From the NCBI GenBank assembly GCA_018823125.1, contig JAHJIW010000017.1, forward strand, positions 1 through 64,000: DNA of 64,000 bases, in the 5' to 3' direction. Position 1 is the first letter of the stretch; each line of letters opens with the position of its first letter. The DNA is from Candidatus Margulisiibacteriota bacterium. Lineage in GTDB: Bacteria > Margulisbacteria > WOR-1 > JAHJIW01. The notes below the pieces were generated by a model, which saw nothing but the letters and a program-made list of their open reading frames with translations, ran no database searches and was not told where the DNA came from. Made by a program: the position numbers and the translations under genes. Positions 34,275-43,645 of this stretch are shown piece after piece.

Positions 34275-34538
34275 TTAGGCTTTGATCTTGTTTAACTTCT
34301 TAACCAATCTGGATTTATGTCGGGCTGCAGTATTTTTGTGGTAAATTTTATTAGAAGTTGCCTTGTCGATGGCCTTGCAGGCTTTCTTTACTAGGTCGGC
34401 AGCTTCGGATGCCTTTTTAGTAATGGCGCGCTCTGCCACCTTGAAAGCGGCTTTGACCGCCACCACTACTTTTTTCCTTCTTTGCTGGTTTCTGTAGGAA
34501 ACTTTGATCTTCTTTTTTGCAGATTTTATGTTAGCCAA
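34275..34538 (-). CDS. rpsT: 30S ribosomal protein S20
   Basis: 87 residues, Lys/Ala-rich, starting ANIKSAKKKIKVSYRNQQRRK and ending IYHKNTAARHKSRLVKKLNKI, as in S20. The start is TTG 34538 with GGAGG eight bases upstream; rare starts are known for rpsT elsewhere and relate to its autoregulation. The promoter on the minus strand is TTGACA, 16 bases, TATTAT. Confidence 0.96.
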   Translation of the reverse strand: MANIKSAKKKIKVSYRNQQRRKKVVVAVKAAFKVAERAITKKASEAADLVKKACKAIDKATSNKIYHKNTAARHKSRLVKKLNKIKA

Positions 34539-34558
34539 TTTTAAGTCCTCCGAATTGC

Positions 34559-34611
34559 TTTACAGTGCTAGCAAACAGCGTGTATAATACCACACGTTTT
34601 CTAATTGTCAA
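34559..34611. promoter_or_regulatory. Face-to-face promoters of rpsT and accD sharing their -10 region
   Basis: Plus strand: TTTACA (34559-34564), 18 bases, TATAAT (34583-34588), for accD. Minus strand: TTGACA (34606-34611), 16 bases, TATTAT (34584-34589), for rpsT. The -10 boxes overlap by five bases, so the two polymerases cannot bind together. Confidence 0.7.
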
Positions 34612-34612
34612 T

Positions 34613-35485
34613 ATGACTATCTCAATTCACGACTTTTTCAAAAAGAAGAAAAAACGCAAAGCCCAGGCGCACACGAGCGAAAAGCTCGATATCCCCGGAA
34701 ATTTGTGGGTCAGGTGCTATCGTTGCGGCACTACTATATATAGTAAAGACCTCGAAACCGCCCTGAAGGTCTGCCCCAAGTGCAATTATCATTTCAGACT
34801 TTCTGCCTCGGAACGCATCTCATTCACCGTAGATGAAGGCACTTTCGAAGAAATTAACCCCCATATCAAATCTACCGATTTTTTAAGTTTTGTCGACAGC
34901 AAGCCTTACGCCAAAAGACTAAAAGACGCCGAGATGAAGTCCGGGCTTCCCGAAGTAATTGTTACCGGAGAAGGAAAAATTAACGGGTGGTCGGTGGCCG
35001 TAGGTGCTATGGACTTTAGTTTTATGGGAGGCAGTATGGGATCCGCGGTGGGCGAAAAGGTTACCCGCCTTTTTGAACATGCCCTGCACCGCAAAATTCC
35101 GGCCATTATATTCTCATCTTCCGGCGGAGCCCGCATGCAGGAAGGCATTATGTCTCTAATGCAGATGGCCAAAACCTCATCCGCATTAGGGAGACTGCGC
35201 GAAAACTGTATTCCGTATATATGTGTCTTGACCGATCCCACTACCGGAGGGACGACCGCTTCCTTCGCTATGCTGGGAGATATTCATATTGCTGAACCAA
35301 ACGCTTTAATCGGGTTTGCCGGCCCCCGGGTTATTGAACAAACCATCCGCCAAAAGCTTCCGGCCGGGTTTCAACGTTCCGAATATTTAGAGGAGCACGG
35401 CATGGTCGATATCGTATCCCCCAGAAAAGATCTCAAAAAGGTTTTAACCAATATCTTAAGCTTTTTTGATTTTAAAGGTGAGTAA
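34613..35485 (+). CDS. accD: Acetyl-CoA carboxylase carboxyltransferase beta subunit
   Basis: 290 residues from ATG 34613 (an in-frame GTG at 34565 lies in the promoter). Basic N-terminal extension, then the zinc ribbon CYRCGTTIYSK...CPKC, then the carboxyltransferase core with GGARMQEGIMSLMQMAKTS and DPTTGGTTASFAMLGDI. Transfers carboxyl from carboxybiotin to acetyl-CoA, first step of fatty-acid synthesis. Partner accA overlaps its stop by one base. No Shine-Dalgarno is evident. Confidence 0.96.
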   Translation: MTISIHDFFKKKKKRKAQAHTSEKLDIPGNLWVRCYRCGTTIYSKDLETALKVCPKCNYHFRLSASERISFTVDEGTFEEINPHIKSTDFLSFVDSKPYAKRLKDAEMKSGLPEVIVTGEGKINGWSVAVGAMDFSFMGGSMGSAVGEKVTRLFEHALHRKIPAIIFSSSGGARMQEGIMSLMQMAKTSSALGRLRENCIPYICVLTDPTTGGTTASFAMLGDIHIAEPNALIGFAGPRVIEQTIRQKLPAGFQRSEYLEEHGMVDIVSPRKDLKKVLTNILSFFDFKGE

Positions 35486-36453
35486 TGGAATTAGATTATA
35501 AATCTTTATTACCGTTTGAAAAACCAATTGCAGAGCTCTACAAAAAGATAGAAGATCTGCAAAAAATGGCCCGTCACGGCAAAATTAATCTTGAAGAAGA
35601 AACCAAGCTCATCCAAAAACGAATTCAAAAGACCCGTCGTGAACTTTTTGCTGAACTTACTCCACTCCAAACCGTTCAGGTGGCCCGCCACATGGGCCGT
35701 CCCACCACCTTGGATTATATCGGCCAAATCTTTGAAGGCTTTGTAGAACTGCGCGGCGACCGTAACTTTTCGAACGATCCCGCCATGATTTGCGGCATCG
35801 GCAAATTAGACGATCTCTCTTGTGTCGTAGTTGGCCATCAAAAAGGTAAAAATACCAAAGAAAATATTGCCCGCAACTTCGGCATGGCTCAGCCCGAAGG
35901 TTATCGCAAAGCTTTACGCGTGATGCGCGTAGCCGACCGTTTTGGCAAACCAATCATCTCCTTTGTCGATACTCCCGGCGCTTACCCCGGAATCGGCGCC
36001 GAAGAGCGCGGCCAGGCTGAAGCTATCGCTAAAAACCTGCGCGCCATGGCAGAGTTGCACGTTCCGTTTATCACCATCATCACCGGTGAAGGCGGATCCG
36101 GCGGGGCGTTGGGGATCGGGATGGGAAATAAAGTTATGATGCTTGAGTTTTCAATATATTCAGTAATTTCACCAGAAGGCTGCGCTTCGATTTTATTCAG
36201 AGACGCAACCAAAGCCAGCCTCGCCGCGGAAGCCATGAAAATTACCGCGAAGGATCTTCTGAAACTGGGCGTAATTGATGAAATCATTAAAGAACCCATC
36301 GGCGGCGCACATCAGGACACCAAATTAACGGCGCAAAACATAAAAAAAGCTATTCTAACAAATCTAAAACCGCTGATGCACATGACCAGCCGCGAGCTGA
36401 TCGCTGACCGCTATAATAAATTCCGCAAAATGGGGATTTTTGAAAACGGGTAG
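35485..36453 (+). CDS. accA: Acetyl-CoA carboxylase carboxyltransferase alpha subunit
   Basis: 322 residues, standard length. Contains FEGFVELRGDRNFSNDPAM, FVDTPGAYPGIGAEERGQ and GEGGSGGALGIGMGN, the oxyanion-hole glycine loops of AccA. Start ATG overlaps the accD stop (TAATG), so the two subunits are made in a coupled way. Confidence 0.97.
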   Translation: MELDYKSLLPFEKPIAELYKKIEDLQKMARHGKINLEEETKLIQKRIQKTRRELFAELTPLQTVQVARHMGRPTTLDYIGQIFEGFVELRGDRNFSNDPAMICGIGKLDDLSCVVVGHQKGKNTKENIARNFGMAQPEGYRKALRVMRVADRFGKPIISFVDTPGAYPGIGAEERGQAEAIAKNLRAMAELHVPFITIITGEGGSGGALGIGMGNKVMMLEFSIYSVISPEGCASILFRDATKASLAAEAMKITAKDLLKLGVIDEIIKEPIGGAHQDTKLTAQNIKKAILTNLKPLMHMTSRELIADRYNKFRKMGIFENG

Positions 36454-36458
36454 GCTTA

Positions 36459-37601
36459 CTAACTAATTATTTGCTTTACCTTTTCATTCAAATTAAACTT
36501 CTTCGTATCCAAATGCTGGTAAAATTTCTTTTTGTCTGAGGTTAACTGCGCGGCAATCTTATCCATTCCCGCCAATATATTTTCCGGCGCAGAACATTGA
36601 TATAAACCATCCGGGAATTGCATTCCCTTTACCGATTTATAGGTCCAATAAGTCCAGTGGTATTTAAGATCATCCATAACCTTTAATGTATCTTTTACCC
36701 AATCGTAGGCACCTCTATCGGCAGCGTCCGAAGCTACACCCCACTCCCCCACATAGATCGGCACATCGTATTTTGCATATGATGAAAGTTTTTGGTGAAT
36801 GGAATCTTTGCTCCATGATTTACCTTTGACCACCCCGGGATATTTTAAAGATGAATCCTGATTAAAAACAAATTCAACTGGCTCGTAAAAGTGAACGCTT
36901 AAGGCGACATTGTTATTACGATTTTCATTTACAATATCTGCTAAAAATTCTACTTCCTGCGCCCACATATTGCCCTCTAAAAAGATAATATGTTGGTCAT
37001 CCTGGTCGCGAACGATTTTGATAACTGCGCGGTAGGCCTCTTTGAGCGTTTCGAGATCCTGCGTCACCGGCTCGTTCATAATATCGTAAGCAGCAACGTA
37101 TTCTTCATTTTTAAAAACCTTAGAAAGCTCTTTCCATAAATCAACATAACGATCCTGGTTTTCTTTTTGGGAGTAAAATAACATTTCGCCGCAGGAATCG
37201 GCATGCCAGTCTTTATTCTGACAACCGGGGACCGCATGCATGTCTAAAATCACATAGATTTTGCGTTTAGTAAACCAGGCAACCGCCTGTTTTAATAATT
37301 CCATGCCGCGCGGATCAATAACTTTATGGTTAAACGGAATGCGGACACAATTGAATCCAAGCTTTTTTATGCGCTCGGCATCTTCTTCGGTGATAAATCG
37401 CTTTCTGAACTCCCAGATAAATTCTTCTAAAATTTCTACGCCGGCTGCTTTCGCCAAATTTCCTTTAAAGCGGGTTTCCGGAATATTTTCCCCACCCAGC
37501 ATGTACCCTTCCATCATCAACCAGCCCCCCAAAGCAATCCCGCGGAGGATTATTTCCTTGCCGTTATTATCGACAATTTTATTACCCTGAATCCTAAGCA
37601 T
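36459..37601 (-). CDS. Glycoside hydrolase family 5-like enzyme
   Basis: 380 residues with a GH5-type TIM barrel. It begins IVDNNGKEIILRGIALGGWL; it has GFNCVRIPFNH, the acid/base Glu in YDIMNEPV, and the nucleophile Glu in YVGEWGVASD. No signal peptide is present, so it appears cytoplasmic, which is unusual for a cellulase-like enzyme and suggests action on imported or internal oligosaccharides. Substrate unknown. Predicted leaderless: TATAAT ends seven bases before ATG 37601. Confidence 0.85.
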   Translation of the reverse strand: MLRIQGNKIVDNNGKEIILRGIALGGWLMMEGYMLGGENIPETRFKGNLAKAAGVEILEEFIWEFRKRFITEEDAERIKKLGFNCVRIPFNHKVIDPRGMELLKQAVAWFTKRKIYVILDMHAVPGCQNKDWHADSCGEMLFYSQKENQDRYVDLWKELSKVFKNEEYVAAYDIMNEPVTQDLETLKEAYRAVIKIVRDQDDQHIIFLEGNMWAQEVEFLADIVNENRNNNVALSVHFYEPVEFVFNQDSSLKYPGVVKGKSWSKDSIHQKLSSYAKYDVPIYVGEWGVASDAADRGAYDWVKDTLKVMDDLKYHWTYWTYKSVKGMQFPDGLYQCSAPENILAGMDKIAAQLTSDKKKFYQHLDTKKFNLNEKVKQIIS

Positions 37602-37669
37602 ATAGAGGATTATACAAGATAGCGGCGCGGTTGCGAAGGTACTCCTTTTATGGGATAATTTTTAGTCAC

Positions 37670-37753
37670 GCCGAAGTGGTGGAACTGGCAGACACGCACG
37701 ACTCAAAATCGTGAGCCTTTGCGGGCGTGAGGGTTCGACTCCCTCCTTCGGCA
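37670..37753 (+). tRNA. tRNA-Leu (CAA)
   Basis: 84 nt; acceptor GCCGAAG/CTTCGGC, anticodon loop CTCAAAA (CAA), long variable arm, T-loop TTCGACT. Followed by TTTTTT. A TTGCGA, 17 bases, GATAAT promoter lies upstream. Confidence 0.95.
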
Positions 37754-37774
37754 TTTTTTCTCCAAGGCTTTTCA

Positions 37775-38407
37775 ATGGGCAAACAAAAAATCATCAACAC
37801 TAATTGGAATTCTAACCTAGCCTATGTTGTCGGACTAATCACAACAGATGGTTGTTTATCATCTGATGGTCGACACATAGACATAACATCAAAAGACCCC
37901 GATCTACTTGAAACGGCCATGGATTGCCTGGAAATAAAAATAAAAATCGGCAAAAAATCCGATGGCAAAACAAGTAAAATATATCATCGAATTCAAATCG
38001 GCAGTATCTCCTTTTATAATTGGTTAGTCACGCTCGGCTTAACACCAAGAAAATCATTAACCCTTGGCCCACTAAAAATTCCCGACACGTATTTTTTAGA
38101 CTTCCTCCGCGGACACTTCGACGGAGACGGAACATATAGAATATACAAAGATTATCTACATAAAAACTGCCAACGAATATATTCATCATTTTTGTCTGGC
38201 AGCTTAGAACATATTATTTGGCTCCAAGGGAAAATTCAATTCCTACTTGATATTAGTGGAATTATTATTCCCGACAAAAGAGTTTGGGAACTTAAGTATG
38301 CAAAAAAAGAATCTCTGGTATTAATTCCTGCAATGTACCATAATAGTGCGGTTCCTTGCTTAAGGCGCAAAAGAGATAAGATTGAGTTCATTCTGCCGCG
38401 GTGGTGA
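37775..38407 (+). CDS. LAGLIDADG homing endonuclease, free-standing between tRNA-Leu genes
   Basis: 210 residues from ATG 37775; the frame is open further up, but only through the tRNA. Two LAGLIDADG motifs are visible: AYVVGLITTDGCLS and DFLRGHFDGDGTY, each with the acidic catalytic residue. The coding sequence fills the gap between tRNA-Leu(CAA) and tRNA-Leu(CAG), and its last 13 bases, encoding the end PRW and the stop, lie inside the second tRNA gene. Both tRNAs are intact, with no sign of an intron or intein. Likely a mobile endonuclease gene that landed at, or targets, a tRNA-Leu sequence. Confidence 0.85.
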   Translation: MGKQKIINTNWNSNLAYVVGLITTDGCLSSDGRHIDITSKDPDLLETAMDCLEIKIKIGKKSDGKTSKIYHRIQIGSISFYNWLVTLGLTPRKSLTLGPLKIPDTYFLDFLRGHFDGDGTYRIYKDYLHKNCQRIYSSFLSGSLEHIIWLQGKIQFLLDISGIIIPDKRVWELKYAKKESLVLIPAMYHNSAVPCLRRKRDKIEFILPRW

Positions 38408-38475
38408 AACGGCAAACACGCATGTTTCAGGAACATGTGCCGAAAGGCTTGGAGGTTCAATTCCTCTCCGCGGCA
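38395..38475 (+). tRNA. tRNA-Leu (CAG)
   Basis: 81 nt; acceptor GCCGCGG/CCGCGGC, anticodon loop TTCAGGA (CAG), long variable arm, T-loop TTCAATT. Its first 13 bases overlap the end of the homing endonuclease gene. Confidence 0.94.
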
Positions 38476-38490
38476 TTATTAAAATCGAGC

Positions 38491-38519
38491 TTGACACTAT
38501 GCAGGTTACATAATACTAT
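38491..38519 (+). promoter_or_regulatory. Sigma-70 promoter of rho
   Basis: TTGACA, 17 bases, TACTAT. The leader is about 117 bases long and C/A-rich with little G, which could serve as a Rho-utilisation site for autoregulation (inference). Confidence 0.7.
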
Positions 38520-38643
38520 TAGTTCACAAACGTGACCTTGACCCGCAAATTTTATCAATTTTTCTAAAATCACAAATGCATTCAACATTTATTTCAAGAA
38601 TAGCAACCACCAGATAAGTTTACAAAACTAGAGGAGGAACATT

Positions 38644-39888
38644 ATGGATATCGTTGAGTTAGAAGGTAAAAAATTAAGTGAGCTGCATCAGTTGGCCGTC
38701 AAGTCCAAGATCCCCAATTATAAACAACTAAAAAAGATTGACCTGATTTTTAAAATTCTCGAAAACCAAACCGAGCAAAACGGCAATATTTTCGCCAAAG
38801 GGGTTTTAGAAATACTTCCGGAAGGCTACGGTTTCTTAAGAACTTCTGGATATCTGCCCAGCCGTGAAGATATTTACGTTTCGCAAACTCAGATTCGCCG
38901 CTTTGACATGCAAAACGGGGATTTGGTTTCCGGGCAAATTCGTCCTCCCAAAGAAGGCGAAAAGTATTACAGTTTATTAAAAATCGAAGCCATCGGCGGC
39001 TGCGATCCCGAGTCCGCCCGCGAAAGAATCCCTTATGACATTCTTACGCCAATCTTCCCTAACGAAAGATACCAGCTCGAATATCCGAAAGCTCCAATTG
39101 CATCGCGTTTAATTGATTTAGTTTCTCCAATTGGCGCCGGTCAACGCGGCATGATTGTTTCTCCTCCCAAAGCCGGTAAAACCACTATCCTGAAAAACAT
39201 TGCTAACAGTATTACCGAAAATTATCCTGAAGTAATTATTAAAGTATTATTGATCGATGAACGCCCCGAAGAGGTTACCGACATGCAGCGCTCGGTCAAA
39301 GGTGAAGTAATTTATTCAACTTTTGATGAGCCGCCCGAGGATCACATTCGGATCGCCGAACTTTGCATTGAATCGGCAAAAAGACTGGTTGAAACCGGAA
39401 AAAATGTATTTATCCTCCTGGATTCTATTACCAGACTGGCTCGAGCTTACAACCTGGTTACTCCCCCATCCGGCAGAACTCTTTCCGGCGGTCTGGATCC
39501 AACTTGTTTATATCGTCCCAAACGCTTTTTCGGCGCCGCGCGCAACATTGAAGATGGCGGAAGTTTAACCATCATCGCCACCGCCTTAGTTGATACCGGA
39601 TCCCGCATGGACGACATCGTCTACGAAGAATTTAAAGGGACCGGTAACATGGAACTCCATCTTGACCGCAAACTGGCTAATCGCCGAGTATTTCCTGCCA
39701 TCGATATCAAAATGTCCAGCACGCGTCGCGAGGAGTTACTACTCCCTGAAGAAGAACTAAAAGGTATCTGGCTCCTAAGAAAAGTACTCGATAATTATGA
39801 AGGATCCGACGCCACCGAGCAGTTAATTGAACGCATGAAAGAGTACAAATCGAATAAAGCTTTCTTGAAGAGTGCAGATATTAAGTAG
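38644..39888 (+). CDS. rho: Transcription termination factor Rho
   Basis: 414 residues. Rho_N domain (1-45), a cold-shock-like RNA-binding domain (~50-120; [14 protein letters not shown]), and the RecA-like motor with Walker [15 protein letters not shown], the Q/R loops, and [15 protein letters not shown]. The near-absence of intrinsic terminators between many genes here makes Rho-dependent termination likely to matter. AGGAGGA precedes ATG 38644. Confidence 0.98.
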   Translation: MDIVELEGKKLSELHQLAVKSKIPNYKQLKKIDLIFKILENQTEQNGNIFAKGVLEILPEGYGFLRTSGYLPSREDIYVSQTQIRRFDMQNGDLVSGQIRPPKEGEKYYSLLKIEAIGGCDPESARERIPYDILTPIFPNERYQLEYPKAPIASRLIDLVSPIGAGQRGMIVSPPKAGKTTILKNIANSITENYPEVIIKVLLIDERPEEVTDMQRSVKGEVIYSTFDEPPEDHIRIAELCIESAKRLVETGKNVFILLDSITRLARAYNLVTPPSGRTLSGGLDPTCLYRPKRFFGAARNIEDGGSLTIIATALVDTGSRMDDIVYEEFKGTGNMELHLDRKLANRRVFPAIDIKMSSTRREELLLPEEELKGIWLLRKVLDNYEGSDATEQLIERMKEYKSNKAFLKSADIK

Positions 39889-39891
39889 ATA

Positions 39892-41172
39892 GTGTTCAAA
39901 CTTAAAGATATTTTAAAAGCGGCCCCTCGTGCGCACCTCTCCGGTCGCCAAGCACGCACTTTTAAAAATATTTCAACTGATACGCGCTCCGTCCTTCCCG
40001 GCGATTTATTTATTCCTCTGCAGGGTGACGCTTTTGACGGCCGCACCTTTATTCCCGAAGCCATTTTAAAAGGCGCTACCGTTTTAGAAACCGAAGACGG
40101 GTTGAAGGCTCTCCAAAACATCGCGGCTTTCCACCGTAAAAAATTTAAACGCCCGGTCATCGGGGTAACCGGCAGCGCCGGAAAAACTACTACTAAAGAC
40201 ATGCTCGCTTCGGTTTTATCGCAAAAATTTAAAACGCTTAAAAACGAAGAAAACTTTAATAACGAAATCGGCGTTCCCAAAACTTTACTTAAACTTACCC
40301 GCAAACACCGCGCCGCAGTGATTGAACTGGCCATGCAGGGTTTAGGCGAAATTGCGGAAATTGCAGAAATTACCTCCCCTACCATTGCAGTGGTTACCAA
40401 CATCGGCGAAGCACATATGAAACAATTAAAATCAAAAAAGAATATCGCCAAAGCTAAGAGCGAAGTTATCGACCACGTGCGACCAAAAGGATACGTGGTT
40501 TTAAACGCGGATGACGAGTTTTATAAATATCTATCGAGCCGGGCTAAAAAGCGCAAACTAAAAGTTATCAGCTTTGGCATCAAAAACAAAGCTGACGTCA
40601 CCCCTAAAAATAACCACACCGCACTGCTGCTTTCAAGTTTAGCCCTTCCCGGAAAACATAATATTTATAACGCGCTGGCAGCCGTTGCAGTAGCAAAAAT
40701 TTTAAAATTAAAAGATAAACACATCCAAGCCGGATTAAAAAAATTCACACCTTCAACCCATCGCCTGCAAATTTTTACCCGTCCGGATGGAGTTACTATC
40801 ATCGACGATACTTACAACGCCAATCCTTCTTCAATGCGGGCGGCATTAAACGTGCTGGCTTCTTACGAAGGAAGAAAAATTGCAGTCCTGGGTGACATGT
40901 TAGAGCTGGGGCCTAAGTCAGTAAAATTTCATAAAGAAATTGGTAAATTTGCCGCCGGCCACGGCATCGATATTCTAGTCGGGATCGGAGATCAGGCTCA
41001 ATATATTATTGACGGGGCTAATAAACATAAGCTCGCGCCCCAGACTTTTCACTATAAAACGTCACCATCCGCGGCAAAAAAATTAAGCGAACTGATCCAA
41101 CCCAACGATGTAATCTTAATTAAAGCTTCACGCGGATTAAAGCTCGAAAAGATTGTCGAAACTCTCTCTTAA
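39892..41172 (+). CDS. murF: UDP-N-acetylmuramoyl-tripeptide--D-alanyl-D-alanine ligase
   Basis: 426 residues from GTG 39892. N-terminal UDP-binding domain with STDTRSVLPGDLFIPLQG, the ATP loop GVTGSAGKTTTKDML near residue 105, and C-terminal Mur ligase domain with DDTYNANPSSMRAAL. Adds D-Ala-D-Ala to the UDP-MurNAc tripeptide. It starts three bases after rho. Confidence 0.95.
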   Translation: MFKLKDILKAAPRAHLSGRQARTFKNISTDTRSVLPGDLFIPLQGDAFDGRTFIPEAILKGATVLETEDGLKALQNIAAFHRKKFKRPVIGVTGSAGKTTTKDMLASVLSQKFKTLKNEENFNNEIGVPKTLLKLTRKHRAAVIELAMQGLGEIAEIAEITSPTIAVVTNIGEAHMKQLKSKKNIAKAKSEVIDHVRPKGYVVLNADDEFYKYLSSRAKKRKLKVISFGIKNKADVTPKNNHTALLLSSLALPGKHNIYNALAAVAVAKILKLKDKHIQAGLKKFTPSTHRLQIFTRPDGVTIIDDTYNANPSSMRAALNVLASYEGRKIAVLGDMLELGPKSVKFHKEIGKFAAGHGIDILVGIGDQAQYIIDGANKHKLAPQTFHYKTSPSAAKKLSELIQPNDVILIKASRGLKLEKIVETLS

Positions 41173-41218
41173 TTATACTTTGCCCTACCCCTTTTTATCT
41201 GATAAAATTTGTTATCGC

Positions 41219-41302
41219 GCCTGGGTGGCGGAACTGGCAGACGCACCAGCTTGAGGGGCTGGCGCCTTCAAAAGCGTAGGAGTTCGAATCTCCTCCCAGG
41301 CA
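41219..41302 (+). tRNA. tRNA-Leu (GAG)
   Basis: 84 nt; acceptor GCCTGGG/CCCAGGC, anticodon loop TTGAGGG (GAG), long variable arm, T-loop TTCGAAT. The sigma-28-like promoter of the flagellar operon starts only 5 bases after it. Confidence 0.95.
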
Positions 41303-41307
41303 TTTAT

Positions 41308-41335
41308 ACAAGTTTTTCGCGGTTCATAACGATAT
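41308..41335 (+). promoter_or_regulatory. Sigma-28-like promoter of the flagellar operon
   Basis: ACAAGTTT, 12 bases, AACGATAT. Predicted start near 41342, leaving a ~14-base leader that contains the AGAGG site for ATG 41356. Confidence 0.6.
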
Positions 41336-41355
41336 ATTAGTAGAGGTTGAAACGG

Positions 41356-42255
41356 ATGATTGAAGTATCAAAAGTGCCCTCAATAGATTCCGCTGGTTTT
41401 GAAGTTGAATCATCTTCACGCTCTGACCATGACGCCTCCTTCCAGGACAAACTCGATTCGGCCCAGGCCCAGCTGGAAGAAAAATATAAAACGCAAAGCT
41501 TGCTGCCCTGGGGAACGGTTGAAAATATTTTTCAAAATTTATTCTTGGGATTCGACAGCCAGATCAAAGTCGAAAGCACGTCCTCCTCGCTCGCTAACCA
41601 AAAGATCCAAGCCTTTGAAGAATCCATCCCGGCCGTTAATCTTCCGCTTAATGATCAAAATAAAAGCGAGCAAAACGCCGCCGCAATTTCCGATCAAAAA
41701 AATAATCGGTCCTCTCAGGAAAATTTAGAACAAGCCGTGATCAAAGTTAACCTGGCCGGCAGTCCTTTCTTTGTGGATGCGCTGTGGGGTGCGGGTTTTT
41801 CAAAAATTGCCGCTTCAAAAATTGATTTACAGCTTATAATCTCAAAAATTGTCGAACAAGCTAAGCTTTTAAAGGCGGGAGAGCGAAAAACTTTGGAGGT
41901 TATTCTCTCTCCGCAGGAGCTCGGAAAAATTTTGCTTTCCGTCACCAAAAATGAGGGTGGGCTCACCATTCAAATTTTCGCGGCAGAAAACGCAAAAGAA
42001 ATGATCGAAGAAAACATTTCTTCGCTTGAAGAAAGTTTAAAAAATGCTAATATAAACATCGGGAGCCTAACCGTTTCGGTCGGGAAAAGAAAATCCGAAA
42101 ACTTAGCGGAAAAAAGCGAAGAATCTAGTACCGGAAAAGTCGTATCAATTCAAGATAAATTAGATTCTTCACAAGTGGATATTAGTGTTGATCCGCTATT
42201 AGTGAGAAAGTTGCTCGGCTGGCTCCCAAAATTAAGTGTTTACTCTAAAGTTTAA
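41356..42255 (+). CDS. fliK: Flagellar hook-length control protein FliK
   Basis: 299 residues from ATG 41356. The N-terminal half is low-complexity and Ser/Gln-rich, as in the ruler part of FliK, though short. The C-terminal ~110 residues match the Flg_hook domain (GERKTLEVILSPQELGKILL... LTIQIFAAENAKEMIE... NINIGSLTVSVG). Exported by the flagellar apparatus; measures hook length and switches export specificity through FlhB. First gene of the operon. Confidence 0.85.
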   Translation: MIEVSKVPSIDSAGFEVESSSRSDHDASFQDKLDSAQAQLEEKYKTQSLLPWGTVENIFQNLFLGFDSQIKVESTSSSLANQKIQAFEESIPAVNLPLNDQNKSEQNAAAISDQKNNRSSQENLEQAVIKVNLAGSPFFVDALWGAGFSKIAASKIDLQLIISKIVEQAKLLKAGERKTLEVILSPQELGKILLSVTKNEGGLTIQIFAAENAKEMIEENISSLEESLKNANINIGSLTVSVGKRKSENLAEKSEESSTGKVVSIQDKLDSSQVDISVDPLLVRKLLGWLPKLSVYSKV

Positions 42256-42264
42256 GGAGAACAC

Positions 42265-42771
42265 ATGACCAGGGTCCCGGTGAATGCAATTTTCGGGCAA
42301 TACGGCAACTCGGGAACAGTTGATGTTTCTCAATTTTCCCGCACGGGCACCGCTACCACTAATCCCGATTTATTTGCCGTCATTTTAGCGCAGTCCCAAA
42401 ATACCAGTTTTTCTAATATTCTTTTTGGCGATTCTGAAGATGCCTATAATTCTATCTTTGGCAGTAATTCATCTTCTTCAGGGTTTGACACCAGCGATAC
42501 TTCATTATTTGGAGGCGTAGGATCAAATTTGCCGGCCGAACTTTCGGGTGTGGGCGGCGCCAATACCGCCTACAACAACAATCCCGCTTACATCGAACTG
42601 ATCGCTCGCAGCAACTTAGTGGGTAAAACGGTTACCTATTACGATCCTTCCAATACCAAAGATACCAAATCTGGAACGGTTAACAGCGTTTCTGTAGATA
42701 ACGGAATTTTGCAAATTAATGTTTCTGGAACAGCCATTACTCCAGAATACTTAAAATCGGTTACCGAATAG
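42265..42771 (+). CDS. flgD: FlgD-like hook-capping protein, short form
   Basis: 168 residues. The C-terminal ~60 residues resemble FlgD (LIARSNLVGKTVTYYDPSNT... SGTVNSVSVDNGILQINV). The N-terminus is Ser/Gly/Asn-rich, with an exportable, disordered look. Typical FlgD continues into an Ig-like domain, which is absent here, while Ig domains of that very type end two secreted proteins elsewhere in this window. Position after fliK and before the hook gene supports the call. Confidence 0.7.
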   Translation: MTRVPVNAIFGQYGNSGTVDVSQFSRTGTATTNPDLFAVILAQSQNTSFSNILFGDSEDAYNSIFGSNSSSSGFDTSDTSLFGGVGSNLPAELSGVGGANTAYNNNPAYIELIARSNLVGKTVTYYDPSNTKDTKSGTVNSVSVDNGILQINVSGTAITPEYLKSVTE

Positions 42772-42802
42772 CCCGCCCAAGGCGGACAAGTAGGAGGATA
42801 TT

Positions 42803-43642
42803 ATGTTAAATCTGATGAGACAAGCTAAAAATGCCATCGCCGCTCAAGAAGCAGCACTAAAAATTATTACTTCAAATATCGCTAACATGGATACCACCGG
42901 TTATAAACGTTTAGACATTTCTTTTCAATCTATCTTCGAACAAATCTTAAATCGCGGAAGCGCGGCCGGCTCAACCAATAATTTAGGCGGAACCAACCCC
43001 ATCCAACTGGGCCAAGGCATGGGGATTGCGGATTTAAAAGTAGACTTTTCTCAGGGAGACTTAGCCTCGGGTTCAAATTTAGACTTAGCCATTAGCGGTC
43101 AGGGATTATTTGCTGTTTCAGACGACGGAGGAACCACTTTTAAGTATACCCGCAGTGGAGATTTCTCCATTAATTCAGCCGGAAATCTGGTAACGTCAAC
43201 CGGCGCTCAAGTTTACGGTTTCTTCGGCACCGGCACTTCATTAATCCCGATTACTGGTTTATCTTCCGCTTTGTATAATACCAATAATTTAAGTTTTGAT
43301 AGTGCCGGATCCCTCTTAGAATACACGGACGATACTTTTACTTCGGTGCAGGCCGATACCGGATTTAGAATTGCTTTAACTTACTTTAATAATCCCGGAG
43401 GATTAATCCAATCTGCCGGATCAACTTTCGAAGAAACCGATGCTTCGGGCGCTCCCGCAGCTGCAGCTCTTCCCGGAGGAGCGGCCGGCAGCGTTACGGC
43501 TAGATACACCGAATCCTCCAACGTATTTTATTTATCAGAATCCCTGAAATCTTTAGAAATCCAACGTGCCATGAACGGCAATTTAACCATGATCCGGTTA
43601 GCCAGTGACATTATTTCAAACTTTATCTCAAGGCTAGGTTAA
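42803..43642 (+). CDS. Flagellar hook/basal-body rod family protein (FlgE/FlgF/FlgG type)
   Basis: 279 residues. N-terminal axial-protein motif (AKNAIAAQEAALKIITSNIANMDTTGYKR), the hook-family segment LDLAISGQGLFAVSDDGGTTFKYTRSGDFSINSAGNLV, and a C-terminal helix ending ALNGNLT-like (ALNGNLT appears as AMNGNLTMIRLASDIIS). Short for FlgE and close to the rod proteins FlgF/FlgG in size. Given its position after flgD, it is probably the hook protein FlgE. Exported by the flagellar secretion system. Confidence 0.85.
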   Translation: MLNLMRQAKNAIAAQEAALKIITSNIANMDTTGYKRLDISFQSIFEQILNRGSAAGSTNNLGGTNPIQLGQGMGIADLKVDFSQGDLASGSNLDLAISGQGLFAVSDDGGTTFKYTRSGDFSINSAGNLVTSTGAQVYGFFGTGTSLIPITGLSSALYNTNNLSFDSAGSLLEYTDDTFTSVQADTGFRIALTYFNNPGGLIQSAGSTFEETDASGAPAAAALPGGAAGSVTARYTESSNVFYLSESLKSLEIQRAMNGNLTMIRLASDIISNFISRLG

Positions 43643-43645
43643 TAA

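Noticed and set aside
42770..42790. GC-rich palindrome GCCCGCCCAAGGCGG between flgD and the hook gene
   Set aside because: Short, no T-tract, inside an operon; resembles the GCCGC/GCGGC core of the terminator at 4446 but is not enough for a repeat family.
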